This document shows positions 24,022 through 36,120 of a stretch of DNA of 64,000 nt, in pieces. Position 1 is the stretch's first letter. The number at the start of each line of letters is the position of its first letter. The DNA comes from Cubamyces lactineus (Eukaryota > Basidiomycota > Agaricomycetes > Polyporales > Polyporaceae): the NCBI GenBank assembly GCA_022376465.1, contig JACDTU010000016.1, positions 372,001 to 436,000 on the forward strand. Direction: 5' to 3'. The position numbers were made by a program, and so were the translations under genes. Below the pieces are notes generated by a model. It worked only from the letters and a program-made list of their open reading frames with translations, had not been told where the DNA came from and searched no databases.

Positions 24022-27000
24022 ATGGCAAAAAAGTCTTCGAGCCAGCGTATGTTTCTTTCTCCTCCTCTTCAATTTTGCTCCCAAATTTGGGCAATCCCCG
24101 TCGCCATCACGCTGCCCCCGCCCCGCCGCCCTCCTCCTCATCCGTTCTTCCACCGCCGCCCCCGGCCCTTTTCCTCCTCCTCCCTCTGCCCAGCTCCGCC
24201 TCCGCTCACCCAGCCTTTCTTTCCCTCGTCGCACCACCTCGTCCTCCACCCACCCCGTTCCTTCCACCTCCCTGCCTTTTCTGCGCTGCTTCTTCTCCCC
24301 TCGCCCTCTCTTTTCCTGACTCCCATTCCACCCTGCAGATCCCCAGAAAAAGCAAGTGCATCAAATGCCGATTCCTTATGCCCATATCGTAAACACGACC
24401 TCCTCCTTCTCAAACTCCCCTCACATGCTCGACGACGACGAAGACGATCTCGACGACATATGTCCCGTATGCGAGAGCGAATGCACGTGCCCCAAAAAGT
24501 CGGCTCCCACTCCCGCCTCCACCGCGACAGAGCCTTCCGCGTCCTCTACTCCCTCTTCTGCGCCCTCCAGCAGCAATCACCATCCCACCCACGGCGGAAA
24601 GAACCCTCTCAAGATCAAACTGTCTCTCGCCAAGGCTCGCAAACCCACTCATCCCTCAGGCGCTCACCTCGGTTCCGGCCCAGATGTCGGTCCATCCTCG
24701 TCCCGCTCTCAATCAACCGCTGCCGCCGCAACAGGCGCACCCGCACCCAAGCGTCGCGGCAGGCCGCCCAAAGCTCTCGCTGCCGCCAAATACAATGCCA
24801 AGAAGAAACTGGCTGCAGACGACATGGAGTACAGGGTCAGAGGCACGACAGGAACAGCACGCAAAGTCTACCATCCCCCACCTCCCGTCGCGAACACTTC
24901 TGCTGCCGAGTTCAGCGACAGCACCCTTTCCGACCTCCCCACCTTCATCCCTGCCGCGAGCGAGTCTACCCTTTCCAGTTCGTCCGCGTCGTCCGACTCG
25001 GAAATCGAGTCGGACACCGACAGTGATGACATGATGTACCTCATCCCCAACGACGACAACCGGCACTCCACTAAGCTTCTACCCAGCCATCTCGGTCAGC
25101 GGAGACGCGACCGTGGAAGCAACAACAAGTGGGAAATCCGCCCGCGGAAAAAGTCGGTCGGTGCCGGCGAAGAGGACGACGAGGAGTCCTCCGCTGACAG
25201 CGGCGACGACTCTTCCGCGGACTCATCCTCTGAGGACGGTGACGATGAGAACGACGAAGATGAAGACGCCGAAGCAGATGCGGATGTCGAGGGCGGGGGG
25301 TTGTGCGAGGGGGATGCGGAGCTGGACGACGAGGAAGAGGAGACCCGCAGCTGCATCGGCATCACCTTCCCTGGGAATGGCTGGAGTGACGATGAAGAGT
25401 CTTCGTTCGATGCCGATATCTTCTTTGCCAACCTGGACGGCTCGTCCGACTCGGGCGCGTCGTCCCCAGAGGAGCACTATGCCGATCTGCGTGGCTTCAC
25501 TTCCGACGTTGAGATTCCCAATTCGTTCTCTGCAGACGAAGAGGATGCGTTGTTGCTCATGGACCTCGATCCTTCTGTGCAGCTCAGGCGCGCAGACGGC
25601 GAGTTTGAGATCGGTGTTGAGTTGGACAACCTCCAGTTCGGTTGGGGCGACGGCCAGCAGCTGTTCTTCGCAAACGGCCGCCTCCCCGACGGACTTGGTC
25701 TTTCGTTCGACATGAGCGGTCCTGATGAGGACACGGACATGTTCTCGGCGTCCGGGTCTGATGCTACAGATTCGGATGACGACGGCTCAGGTACGGGCAC
25801 GATCGTCCTTCAGGAAAGTGACGGCGATACAACAGAAGATGAGCTCGTTGACTCGGACGGGCTCCCGAACCCCCGTGCCATGATGCTTTTTCGCTGGCCG
25901 AGCACGGTTTCTGCCATCAATCCGCTTTCTACTGTCAACCCACTTGCGAACACGCCGCACGCATCGCCCAGTACGCGGATCGCCCTTGCGTCTATCTCCA
26001 GCCAGCGCAGGTCCCCACCGCCGACTCCTGCGGATATCCTTGCCGGCAAGATCTCGATGGACGACTTGGAGGACATCGAGATGGACAAGGAAAAGTACTC
26101 TCCTGTTGGTCGGCGGCGAGGCGGCGTTCCCGTGATGGGCGAGTTCAGCGTCGAGGAAGCAGGTCTGCCGAAACAGGCGGCCATTGTAGGGGGTGGCCGT
26201 GAGGTGCCCAGCTTCTACCCGAGACCGGTACGTGTCCCAAAGCCTGCGGAACCTGTCGTGCCGCAGGAGGTTGTTGCAGTCGAGGTGTGTTGGTTTCTGT
26301 TTCGATGCGTTGTGTTCCGTTGTCTGAGGCGTGTCTGGATCCGTTCTACCAGGATCCATTCATGTCTTCCCTCCGCCCTCCCCTGTCCACCGAGTCGTCC
26401 GACGAGGCTGCGCAAGGCCACTCGCAACAGTCGTATACATCCGACCTCTCGTCTACTGAAGCTATCGAGCTCGACGACGTCCTCGACTCTTCGTTACTCG
26501 ACTCTGAGCCGTCAACGCAGGATTGCGACACCGACATCCCCGACCCGCACTCGCAGTCAAGTCCGATCAAGGGTTCGCACATTCAGAGCTTGTCAAGATG
26601 GGATCGCATTCCTATGGCGACGTTCCGGCGCACGCGCGAGACCGCGACCGCATCTGGCGTGGACGGTGCCGCGTCTGACACGGGCTTGGGCGCGCTGCAG
26701 TATCGGGGCGTGGGCGCCCTGATGGGCGGTATGGGAATGGCGCCGTTGTTCACACCTCCGTTGGACAAGATGTCGCGCGCGTCCGCCAGAAAACGCAAGT
26801 CACGGCATTCACACTCGCACGGCGCGTCACCCACGCTCTCTGCGCGCGACGGCAGCAGCTCCGTGCTGGGTTCGCCGTTCGCGTCTGGCCCGTCTGGGTC
26901 CGGGTCGGCGGGTCATGGATTCGGAGGGACAGGCAAGTCGAAGAAGGAGCTGAAGAAGGAGAAAGCGATGATGAAGCGGAAGCTGGTCGCCAAGTCGTCG

Positions 27001-27144
27001 CAGTATCGGTACCATTCGCAGCCGCACCGGGGACACCAACACCATCCCCATCTGCCGAACCACAAGAGCCGCTCGACGGGTTCGGTGCAGCGGTCGAACT
27101 GCTTCGCGGGCTCGGGGTCGTCGATCCCGTCGCTTAGTATTTAA
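24022..27144 (+). CDS. Acidic AT-hook protein with Cys-rich N-terminal motif (function unknown)
   Basis: Three exons (24022-24046, 24339-26284, 26353-27144) give 920 residues. I do not recognise a named family. Near the N-terminus is a small cysteine cluster (ICPVCESECTCP, Cys 50, 53, 57, 59) that may bind zinc. An AT-hook (PKRRGRPPK, about residues 145-153) suggests binding to the DNA minor groove. A very acidic Asp/Glu/Ser stretch covers about residues 260-330. Further acidic blocks, a Lys-rich KSKKELKKEKAMMKRK and a His-rich tail follow. Together these suggest a nuclear chromatin-associated protein, by inference only. The first intron (24047-24338) is 292 bases and almost purely pyrimidine-rich. 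The first exon, MAKKSSSQ plus one base, is inferred from the frame-keeping join; an in-frame internal start is the alternative. Confidence 0.7.
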
Positions 27145-27950
27145 GCTTAAGTGTTCTTGTTGGCGGTGGTGGTGGAGGCCGTTGTGTTCATATAATATTT
27201 AACTCGTGTACCTGGCCGATCCCCATCCTTCCCAATCCCCTCTCCTCACCCTTCTTGCTGTTTGTCTAATGTCTTGTGCTTATAGCCCCCATCATCCCCC
27301 TTCCCATCCATCCATCTCCCCCTTTCGTTCTCAACATCCCCCTCACGTTGTGCATCCAATTCCATACTCCCGCAATTATGGTCTCCCTCGCATCCCCAGT
27401 TCCATGAATCCATTCCCCCCATTTACATGTGCATGATCTCTCTCCTTTCTCTCCCCTTGTCATCCGGGTCAAAGGTGTCTCAGCGTCTGCTCCTCTCCCT
27501 CAATCTTGTTCTCATCCCCATCCCCGTCCCAATCCTCCCAAGTCTCATTTTTCTTCTGTTTAGTACTACCACAAGCTCTCTCTTCCCCCCCCCCCTCCCC
27601 CAAGTAGCACGCACAATGTACCTGGTGTTGACTTGGAAATGAAAATAACCTTTTAGTCCCTATGAACGGCTGATGAATTGTGGCGATTGTTTAGAGGAGA
27701 GTTCGCGTTCACGTGCGTGTGAGAAAGGCGGGAGGGAGGGAAAGTCGAGAAAGAGAAACGAACGGCAGCCACTCTCTGAATCTCCGCGCTCTATACCCTT
27801 CCCCTCTTCCCTCATACCCTCTCCTCTCGCTCTCGCCGTCCACGCCCCGTCACGTCCTCGCTGTACACATAGCATACTCTTTGTTCCACGACCCTCACGA
27901 CCCTCACACCACTGCAGCAGCAGCAGCCGCCACTAACACCACCAACACGC
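27145..27950. other. Intergenic: AT-hook gene 3' end and Rho3 promoter
   Basis: About 800 bases, strongly pyrimidine-rich on the plus strand (runs of CCATCC, CCCCTCTCC and a C10 run near 27587). The last 100 bases carry GCAGCAGCAGCAGC and ACCACCAACAC just before the Rho3 start. No gene seen. Confidence 0.55.
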
Positions 27951-29189
27951 ATGCCAAAGTGCAAGAAGTCGGGCATGACGCCATCGTTTGGGAGACAGCG
28001 GCCTGTACGAGCGAGCTCTCCTCCCCCGCGCTCCCTCGCCCACCCCCTGATGCAGAGACCACAGATCCAGCGCAAGGTCGTCGTGTGCGGTGACGGCGCG
28101 TGCGGTATGTCGGCTTTTGTAGTGGCATTTTGACTGTGTCTGTGAGGGGTTGTTCTGGGTGCTCATGCGCGCGCGGGGGTTTGTAGGAAAGACTTCGCTG
28201 TTGAACGTGTTCACTCGGGGATGGTTCTCGGCCGTATAGTGCGTGTTTTCGCTACCTGCTGTCTTGAGGCTGCAAGGGACTGACTTGCGGTGGCGTTGGG
28301 CGCATCATGTGTTGCAGCGAGCCTACAGTGTTTGAGAACTACGTCCACGATCTCTACGTGGACGACCAGCTCGTCGAGCTCAGTCTATGGGACACAGCCG
28401 GTAGGCACTACTGCAGGTAGTGTGTTGGTTTGTGGCGCAGCTCAAGTCTCTAGCTTGTCCTTAGGTCAGGAAGAGTTTGACCGGTTGCGCTCTCTGAGCT
28501 ATGCGGAGACACATGTGATCATGCTATGTTTCTCTGTGAGTCTCCCTTATGCTCTCATTATCGTCCCCCACCCCTCTGACAAGTATTGGGAACCACCCTA
28601 GGTAGATAACCCGACGTCGTTGGAGAACGTGGAGGGAAAGGTGAGCCTTACTTCCCAACTTCCCGCCCTATCGTGTCGTTCTCACGAAAGCGCAGTGGAT
28701 GCCGGAGATTCTAGAGTACTGCCCAGGGGTGAAGGTGAGTACTCGCCGCTGTGACCCGTTCTCGACTGGCGTTGAACGTACCGCTTTCAATTGTAGCTCG
28801 TCCTCGTCGGTATGTACTGGCCGATACGCGGTTCTGCATTTTTGCGCCACAGGCCGCTGACTGCGTCATAGCGCTGAAATGCGATCTAAGAGAAGACCAG
28901 GAGACGCAGGTCCGACTGGCGCGCTATGGGACGCATACGGTGCAGTACGAGGAGGGTCTAACCGTCGCGAGACGTATTCGTGCTTCTCGCTATCTCGGTA
29001 AGTTCTCGCCGACGAGCTTATGATGTTCTGGTGTCGCGACGTTCACTGACCGCGACGGTAGAATGTAGCGCGAAGCACAATCGGGGCGTAAATGAGGTGT
29101 TCTACGAGTCAGCACGCGTATCTCTCAGTACGCGCGCGAAGGGTGCAGGGAGCTATGGCAGCAGCCGCGGGGGCTGCATCATTGCCTAG
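27951..29189 (+). CDS. RHO3: Rho3-type small GTPase
   Basis: Nine exons (27951-28104, 28187-28238, 28318-28400, 28465-28535, 28602-28640, 28696-28734, 28797-28809, 28872-28997, 29062-29189) give 234 residues. The P-loop is GDGACGKTSL, the effector loop YEPTVFENY, switch [19 protein letters not shown], and the guanine-specificity motifs are LKCD and ECSAK. The protein ends CIIA, a CaaX box for prenylation, so it should sit on membranes. The run of [16 protein letters not shown] and PGVKLVLVALKCDL fits the fungal Rho3 group better than Cdc42, Rac or Rho1. Rho3 guides polarised secretion. Oddities: an N-terminal extension of about 40 residues, rich in Ser/Pro/Arg, before [12 protein letters not shown], and a 13-base exon coding LVLV plus one base. 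A shorter start inside exon 1 (MQRPQIQRK) would give a more usual length. Confidence 0.9.
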
Positions 29190-29675
29190 GAGACGGATGC
29201 ACCAAGAGGCATCGTATCATCTCTCACTGGAGACCCGGGGGTCTTGCGACCACTTAGTTTCATTACAGACATTTCCTTCTGTTTTCTGGGCGACTGCGTC
29301 ATCTGGAACCGGTATATACGTCGCTGCTCTCAGCTGCTCTCCCTGTCTTTTCTCGACGTCTGCCATGTTACTACCTATCCGTTTGCATATACACTTCCGC
29401 TAGCTCTTACGTTCTACGTTCTACGCTAATCACCGTTAGTGCCCTCTCGTATTCGTCCCGCCGATAATGCCGTGCTGTAATGCCGTGCTGTCCTTGTAAC
29501 TGATGTACGCTGATCGTCGAACCAGTCTGTGCACATTTCTTCATCGACTTCGATGGTTTGTGAGATCGGACGGGAGTGAGAGAGAATCCGAGAAAATGGT
29601 ATTAACGAAGGCTAAAAACATGTATGCACTGAATTACGAAGTCCGACATATACAACTATACCGACAGCGACCACA
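29190..29675. other. Convergent intergenic region, Rho3 and clathrin 3' ends
   Basis: 486 bases between converging genes. Contains a short tandem GTTCTACGTTCTACG (near 29410) and TAATGCCGTGCTG repeated twice in direct order near 29465-29490. No gene. Confidence 0.6.
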
Positions 29676-32600
29676 TCAGAAAGCCCCGAAGCCAGTCATC
29701 GCCTGCAAGGTACGGTCAGTATCGTCCTTAGGGCAGGAAGGTATCGTCGACACATACAGGAGGAATGCCGAAGCCAGTGCTGTTAGGCATCATAGGAGGT
29801 GGTGCTTGTGCGGGGAAGCTGCAAAAACGTCAGGAAGTCTTGTACCAAACAGAGAGGATAGGAGACATACCCGTTGCCTTGTGTAAGCATGAGCCTGCCA
29901 CCGAGTCCGGGCTGGATGATGGGTGCCTCTGCTTCCTGCTGCTCCTTCTCAGAGTCCTTCTTTGACCGCTCCTTGACCTCCTTCTCCAACGCAGCAAGCT
30001 GACAGAGATAGTTAGCATACACGGAGGCTACACGGAGTAAGGACCAGATATTACCTTCTCGACCGTTGTCCGCGTTCGCTGAATTTTGTAGGGCATGTAA
30101 AAGTCGTTCAAGCCGTGTTGCCATGACAACTCCTCGACGATGTCCGCGCGAAGCAGGTCGAAGCAGCAGTAGAGCGTTGCGGCGAAGCACTCCTTGTTGC
30201 CGATGTCGACAAAGTACGAGAGAAGATCCTCCGCGATCTCAACAGACTCGGACGACGCAGCGGTGATGATCGCGTCCTTGTACAGCTTGTCCTGCTTCGA
30301 GAGCGCGATGGATTCCTCCCACTTCTTATTTTTCTTGTAGAGGTGCGCAGCCAGTCTCCTGAACTCCAGAAGCTCGTGCTTCTCGAGCTCGCGAGCAAGC
30401 TTCATGTTGTTGAAGTTGTCGAAGCTGTCGATAGAGTCCCGGAGCGTCTTGTAGTCCTCTTCCTCGATCAGAAGGTTGTTGTACGCGTCGTTGACCGCCT
30501 CGATATTGAGCTGTTCATATGTGTCAGTAAGGACGACCCGATACCAGCAAGGGAATACTGACATGTTGTACGGCGATGAGATATGACCGGATGAGGGGGA
30601 TGTGGTCGATCTGCTGGAACATCCGAACCACACGTCCGTGGTCAATGCGAGGAATCATAACAGAGAGCAGATCAGTGAGCAGAGTGGGCTGTTCTTGCAG
30701 GTAGAACGTGAGAGCCTTGTAGTAGCTGTAACGGATATGTGAGAACGATCCATCTGCCCAGCGCGATGCATACTCACATCTCGACGTTCGCGACCCTGAC
30801 GATAACATCCTTGAATTGGTTGTGCTCCCAAGCGTCTGCAGACCGCTCAATCATGGCAAGCGCAGCGTTGTCCTGGTTCAACTCAGTAAGCAGCACGTAA
30901 TACAGGGGGATGAAGGAGTGCCTTACAAATTCGTCGTACTTGATATACAAGAACACAAGCTCTGGCCAAAGGTGCGCACGCTCCGCGGCCTTGATGACCT
31001 TGGGGATGTTGATACGACCAACGAACAGCTTAAGATGCTCCATGACTGCGTACAGTGACTCAGTATCGTTCGCGCACAAGCATGTGGATTACTCACGCTT
31101 TTCCGGCCTGTACTTGCTGTACAAGATAGCAAGCTCAGTGAAGATACCCATCTGCGAAAACCATCAGCATTTTCCATCACGTTGGGCGAAGGAGGGCCAA
31201 CATACGTGTGCGCGCTCCAAGCTCAAGCCAGCCTCCAACAGAGAAAGGACCTCATCGAAGTAACCGCGACGTTCGTACATCTGCACCAGTGCGGGGAGTT
31301 CCTCCTACAAGAAATGTCAGAGAACAATGTTCACACTAGAAATCATGATGTACGTACTGCATGGACCACGATGTTAAGACCGCAAATTTGAGCCTGTCAA
31401 CGAGCATGAGAAGCGTGGACAGCAATAGCAATCAGATATACTCACCAAACGGAACTCGCGCTTTTCCACGCAGGCCGCGTGCACCTGCTTCCACACCCTG
31501 CTCAAGTGTGAGCCAGTATAACAGTATGGTAGGATCTGTATACTCACTGAGTGTTGCCCGCTTTCCGCGCGCTCTCAACCGCACCCTGGTTCTCGCCGAG
31601 ATAGATGAGAGTCGTAGCAAGACGAGCCCAGTTGGAGATGCTCGTGAAGAGGATCTTAGCAGCCTGGTACAGCTCGTCCTCGAAACACTTCTCTCCGACT
31701 TCAAGAACGTCCGCAACGTTAGTCATCGACAGGAAGTCCTCCATGTCATGCAGACGATCCGTCTTCGCATATGCGTATGCCAGCTCGGTGTCAATCTTCG
31801 GCTCGCGGAGAGACTTGCGGGCCATCTGGAGGTAACGAACAAGGTCGTCGTACTTGCCGGCGCGACTGGCGATTTCGATAACCTCGGCATAGTTAGACGG
31901 ATCCTCGGCCTTGATGTACGAGTCTGATCGAGCTGTAAGTGAGTGCACTCGAAGGACCGATGTAAAGACATACCGATGGCATCCTTGATACGGAGACCAT
32001 CGAGCTGTGCTTTCGCGAGCCGACTCCAGACCTCAGGTTTGTTGACCTTGTTCGCGTACTCCACACCACGGTCAAGAGAGACGATGTGTTCGACAAGGAC
32101 ATTGATCGCCTGCGCATGCTCCTCGTACTTCTTGAAGATGAGGAACGCCTCTTCGTACAAGCCGTGCTCGATGGCAATCTTCGGAATCTCCGCAATGTCA
32201 TAGTTCTGGAGCTTGTCGATGTAGCCGATGACCTTGCCCTTGTCAGCACGAATCGCAGTGAGCATGAGCAAGTTCTGCAGGCTGCGGTTGTCGCTGAACG
32301 GCGAGGGTTCGAGGATGATTTTCTCGAGAATCTCGATGAGCTCCAAGGGCAGATCCGCCGTCAAGAAGGCCTTCACGGTAATGGACACATCATCGGGGTC
32401 AGTGCTCTCGGGAAGAGCGGTCGCAACGATTTGGTCAATGAGCTGACGGCGGTAGATGTTGTCTGGACGGAGGACCTGCGCCCAGAGGTCAGGTTGACGC
32501 CTGCGAACGAGGTAGCGTGCCTGCTGCTTGAACATCGCGTTCTCGTTCGTGATGTGGATGAGCTCATCATCGCAGAAGCCTTTCGCATACGCGATGTACG

Positions 32601-35600
32601 CAAGGTATGGGTCGCGTGCCTCGCAGAACTTGCCGACCACCAGAGGCTCGTACAGCTGTAGCAGGATTTGTTAGAATGTTCGCTAGCCATCCGTACAGCA
32701 GAGTGCATACGTTGTTCTCCTTGAGGAACTGCTCGGGGTTGTTGTTCGAGTCGATGTAGATCTTCGCGAGCGCGTTGTACACAGCGGGATCCTGGCTGCC
32801 CTGCTGGACACGTGCCTCAAGCCAAGGAAGAATAAGCTTGAGGCGGTTCCTAGTCTCGACTTCTTGCACAAGTTCGTCAATGGGGAAGTTTCCGGGCACC
32901 GAAGCCAAGAGCGACTTGATGGTCGTCTCATCGCAGTCGACGTCCAACAGACCACCAATGACCTGGGGCGTGCGCACCGAGTTGACGCGCGTGACGTACA
33001 CCTCGATGAAGTTCGTGAGACCACGCTGGTAGAGATAGAGAACAAGGTCGTGGACAAAGTCGAAACGATCGCAAACAATGATGAGCGGGAGCTGGTCGGT
33101 GAGCTTGGCCTCCTTGAGGAAGTTCTTGACCTTCTCTGGGTTGTAGTAGTTGCTCTCGCGACAAATACGCTCGACCTCGCGAATCTGGCCAGTGCGAGTC
33201 GCCGCCTGGATGTACTTGAAGTGCACCTCCGGGTCTTGGCTGAGGTTGACAATGGAGCCGAGGTAGTAGTAGAGACCTGTTCGCTAATCAATTGCTGTCG
33301 TGTCGAGCATCATAAGCGGAACAAACCTTCGTAGGTCTTGAACGACTCGAACATCTCGATGAGCTTGACGGGGCCGAGGATATCGGAGTACTTCGTGGCG
33401 ATCTGGACAACGATCTGCAGGTTCTGGCGGATGTTGACACGCAGCATTTCCTGCATGCAGGCGAAAGATTGCTCTGTCGTAAGGCGGCTGAAGTAGTCGA
33501 CGAGCCACTGTAGAGGCGGTCAGAGGCCGCATCGTCTCCACTTGTCTATGTACGTACCTCGGCGGGGAATGCAGTGGTGTGTACAATGACGCGCTTGATA
33601 TCCGCAAGGTCTTCGTACAGCTCAAGCGCCTACAGGATGTCAGACTAAATCATCGATACAAGGATACTACTAACCCGCTGGAGTAAGCCAGCCTTTTCGC
33701 ACAGGTTGGCAATGCGGGGACGATCAAAGTGCGTGAGGATCTGGTTGACAAGGATGGCGTCTGCAACCTGAGGGGCGTGAAGCAGGTTCATCTCCAGCAA
33801 ACGGGTCTGCAGGTGAGCCTGCTCGGGCTTGTTGTCCTTGAGCGCCTCCAAGAGGAAGGAAGTCGCGGGCTGAATCATGTTTTGCGACATGAAGATGTCC
33901 ACAACCTGAAGAATTGTGTATCAGAAGGCACTTCACTTTTCAAATGGGATGGAAACTTGCCCGCTCAACGTCGACCAGAGGGCCAGCCTCATCCTTGACC
34001 AGCTGAGTAGCGAACTCCGCACCCTTCTCAGGGTTCACGCGCATGATATGCTGCAGAAGCCCAACATAGTCTGGGGTGTAGCCAGTCTTCTTGGCATACA
34101 GCAAGATCTTGTCGATCTGACCAGTCTCCGCGAAGCAAGCGATGACCTTGTTATGGATGTTCGCGCGCAGGTACACGCTCAGCGCAAGCGTCATGTCGAA
34201 CGGTCGTACAATATCACCGAGCTCCTCGCTGCAAGTGAGCTAGGATAGGACGTCAGTGGTTGCTATTGGATGATATGGAGATTCCCAACGCACCTTGTTC
34301 TCCTTCAACCACTTCTCTAGGAGCTGCTTGCGGCCCTGCTGCAAAACAGGGCGCGCGAGCTCCAATGATTCAAGCTGGTTGAGTTCGCCTTTCTCCAGAA
34401 GAATGCCAAAGTACTGGAGAATTGGCGAAAGGCCGCCCGGAGGTGAGGGCGCTTGCTTGAAGGACTCGATGACCTGCGCAGTCCGCAGAATTCCCCGAGG
34501 TGAGTTCGCAGCCACCTTCGCCGCCTCTCCATACTGGCCGGTCTGAAAGAGCTGCTGGTACTGCTTGATGTACAAGTCATCGGCACCAGGCAGGTTAGCA
34601 CGGCTAGCCAGCTTGAACGCAAGCTCCGTGTTGTTCAGCGTCGTCAAGATGTAAGGGATGACAGTCTGCTCGTCGACGCTGACACTGAGGACTTGGCCCT
34701 TCTTGTTGACACCAATGATACCGTTGGAGGCCTCATGCTCCGCCGTCACGAAGATAGTTTCGCCAGAGATACGGTTCATGTAGATGCATGCACCGGACTC
34801 GACGTCGTAGAGATGGATGAAGCCATATTTCGTGACGAGATAGATGATGCCGTGCTTCTTGGAAACCTGCATTGCTACGGGGAAGTCATTCACGGCCTCC
34901 GGAGGGAAGTAGACATCGACCGCCTTCTTGGTGAACGGCGGGTCAGGCGCCTGGTGGTCAATCTCGACGATGTGGAGCTATATTTGCGGTATGTCAGGAA
35001 CTGCAGCAGACAGACATCTATGTAACATACCTTCGCGCCAGTCGCGGTGCGGACCGAGAACGTGAACAGCTTGGTGGGCTTCTGGTGGCCATCGAGCTTG
35101 ATTTCCGCGAATGACGCTGCGTGACCCTCGATAGGCTGACTAACTCCCCGCTCCCTGCTGTATAGCTGAATTGACCCCTTGACCTTGAAAGCGGCAGGGT
35201 TCGTTGTGTTGCCAGAGATGCCAATCAGAACGAGCCATTTCTCGTCGGCACTAGCGCGGTAGTTGATGATCTGCGCGCCGACGAGAGTTGGATGACGGTC
35301 GAAGATCTTCTGTGGGGGCGAGGTCGCGTCGGAGATAGACCAGTGGTATACAGCGGTCTCGGTGACAAGGCCGAGGGTCGAGTCTGAGATCCACTTCCAG
35401 AAGACGACATCTTCGTTGTTGACGTGTGACTTGACCTTCTGCTTAGTCTCGATGTTGAAGACCTGCAATGTGCGGCCGGCTGTGGGGACGATGAGTCTAC
35501 CGCTCCTTATATGCACACATCCAGCATACGTACCCTTCAGCGCGAGAATCTTCTGATGAGGGTGCATAATGGCCGAGTCGGCTGTGATTGGTCTCCGGAT

Positions 35601-35846
35601 GACATTATTGGCATCTGCGAGGTCTACGATGACGACTTGGTTTGCCTCGTTGACCTTCTCGCGCACGCAAATGAAGTGATCCGACTCTAATGTGAGGGTC
35701 TACGGGCGCGAATTCTGCCTGTGAGCAGGGGTACAAGGGTCGGTAGTCGCGCAGAAACGGACCTGGAAAGAGATGGACGCGGGCTGAATACCGATGGCAG
35801 AGAGCTGGAGGTGCTCGCAGAACGCGATGGGCTTTGAGATATCCAT
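29676..35846 (-). CDS. CHC1: Clathrin heavy chain
   Basis: Twenty-two exons: 35846-35763, 35699-35534, 35479-35031, 34977-34294, 34239-33961, 33905-33675, 33629-33558, 33507-33327, 33276-32711, 32655-31974, 31923-31548, 31497-31446, 31393-31358, 31304-31206, 31151-31097, 31045-30927, 30872-30778, 30725-30563, 30510-30055, 29998-29871, 29818-29758 and 29702-29676. They give 1,686 residues, the normal length. The N-terminal beta-propeller ([20 protein letters not shown]), the long array of seven clathrin heavy-chain repeats and the C-terminal hub ([20 protein letters not shown]) are all intact, with the usual Gly/Met/Pro tail ending TGFGAF. It forms the triskelion coat for endocytosis and Golgi-endosome traffic. 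The intron at 33906-33960 starts with GC, not GT: exon ends GAGCGG and the intron begins GCAAGT. The tail is easily missed because its last three exons are small. Confidence 0.97.
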
Positions 35847-36120
35847 GGTGGGCTAGTCGTGAGTCGTAAAACCCGTCGCAGTTCTGTCCTGCAGCGAGCG
35901 ATGGGAGAAGGCAAATGGGAGGGAGAGGGAGTGGAAGGAGAGAGAGCGGTTGAGGGGCAGAGACTCGGGCAGGCTCAGGTTGACGTGTGTCCCTTTCCGC
36001 TTTTGGCGACCGCCCTGTGCTCACGCGCGTCTCTTCGTCGCCACCTGCGCTCATCACTCGCTCGTCTAGACTCTATACACTTGCTACCAATAAACACACA
36101 AGGAGCTGGAGAATATAGTA

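Noticed and set aside
29503..29886. Plus-strand frame of 127 codons after Rho3
   Set aside because: It overlaps the last exons of clathrin heavy chain on the other strand and has no family features.
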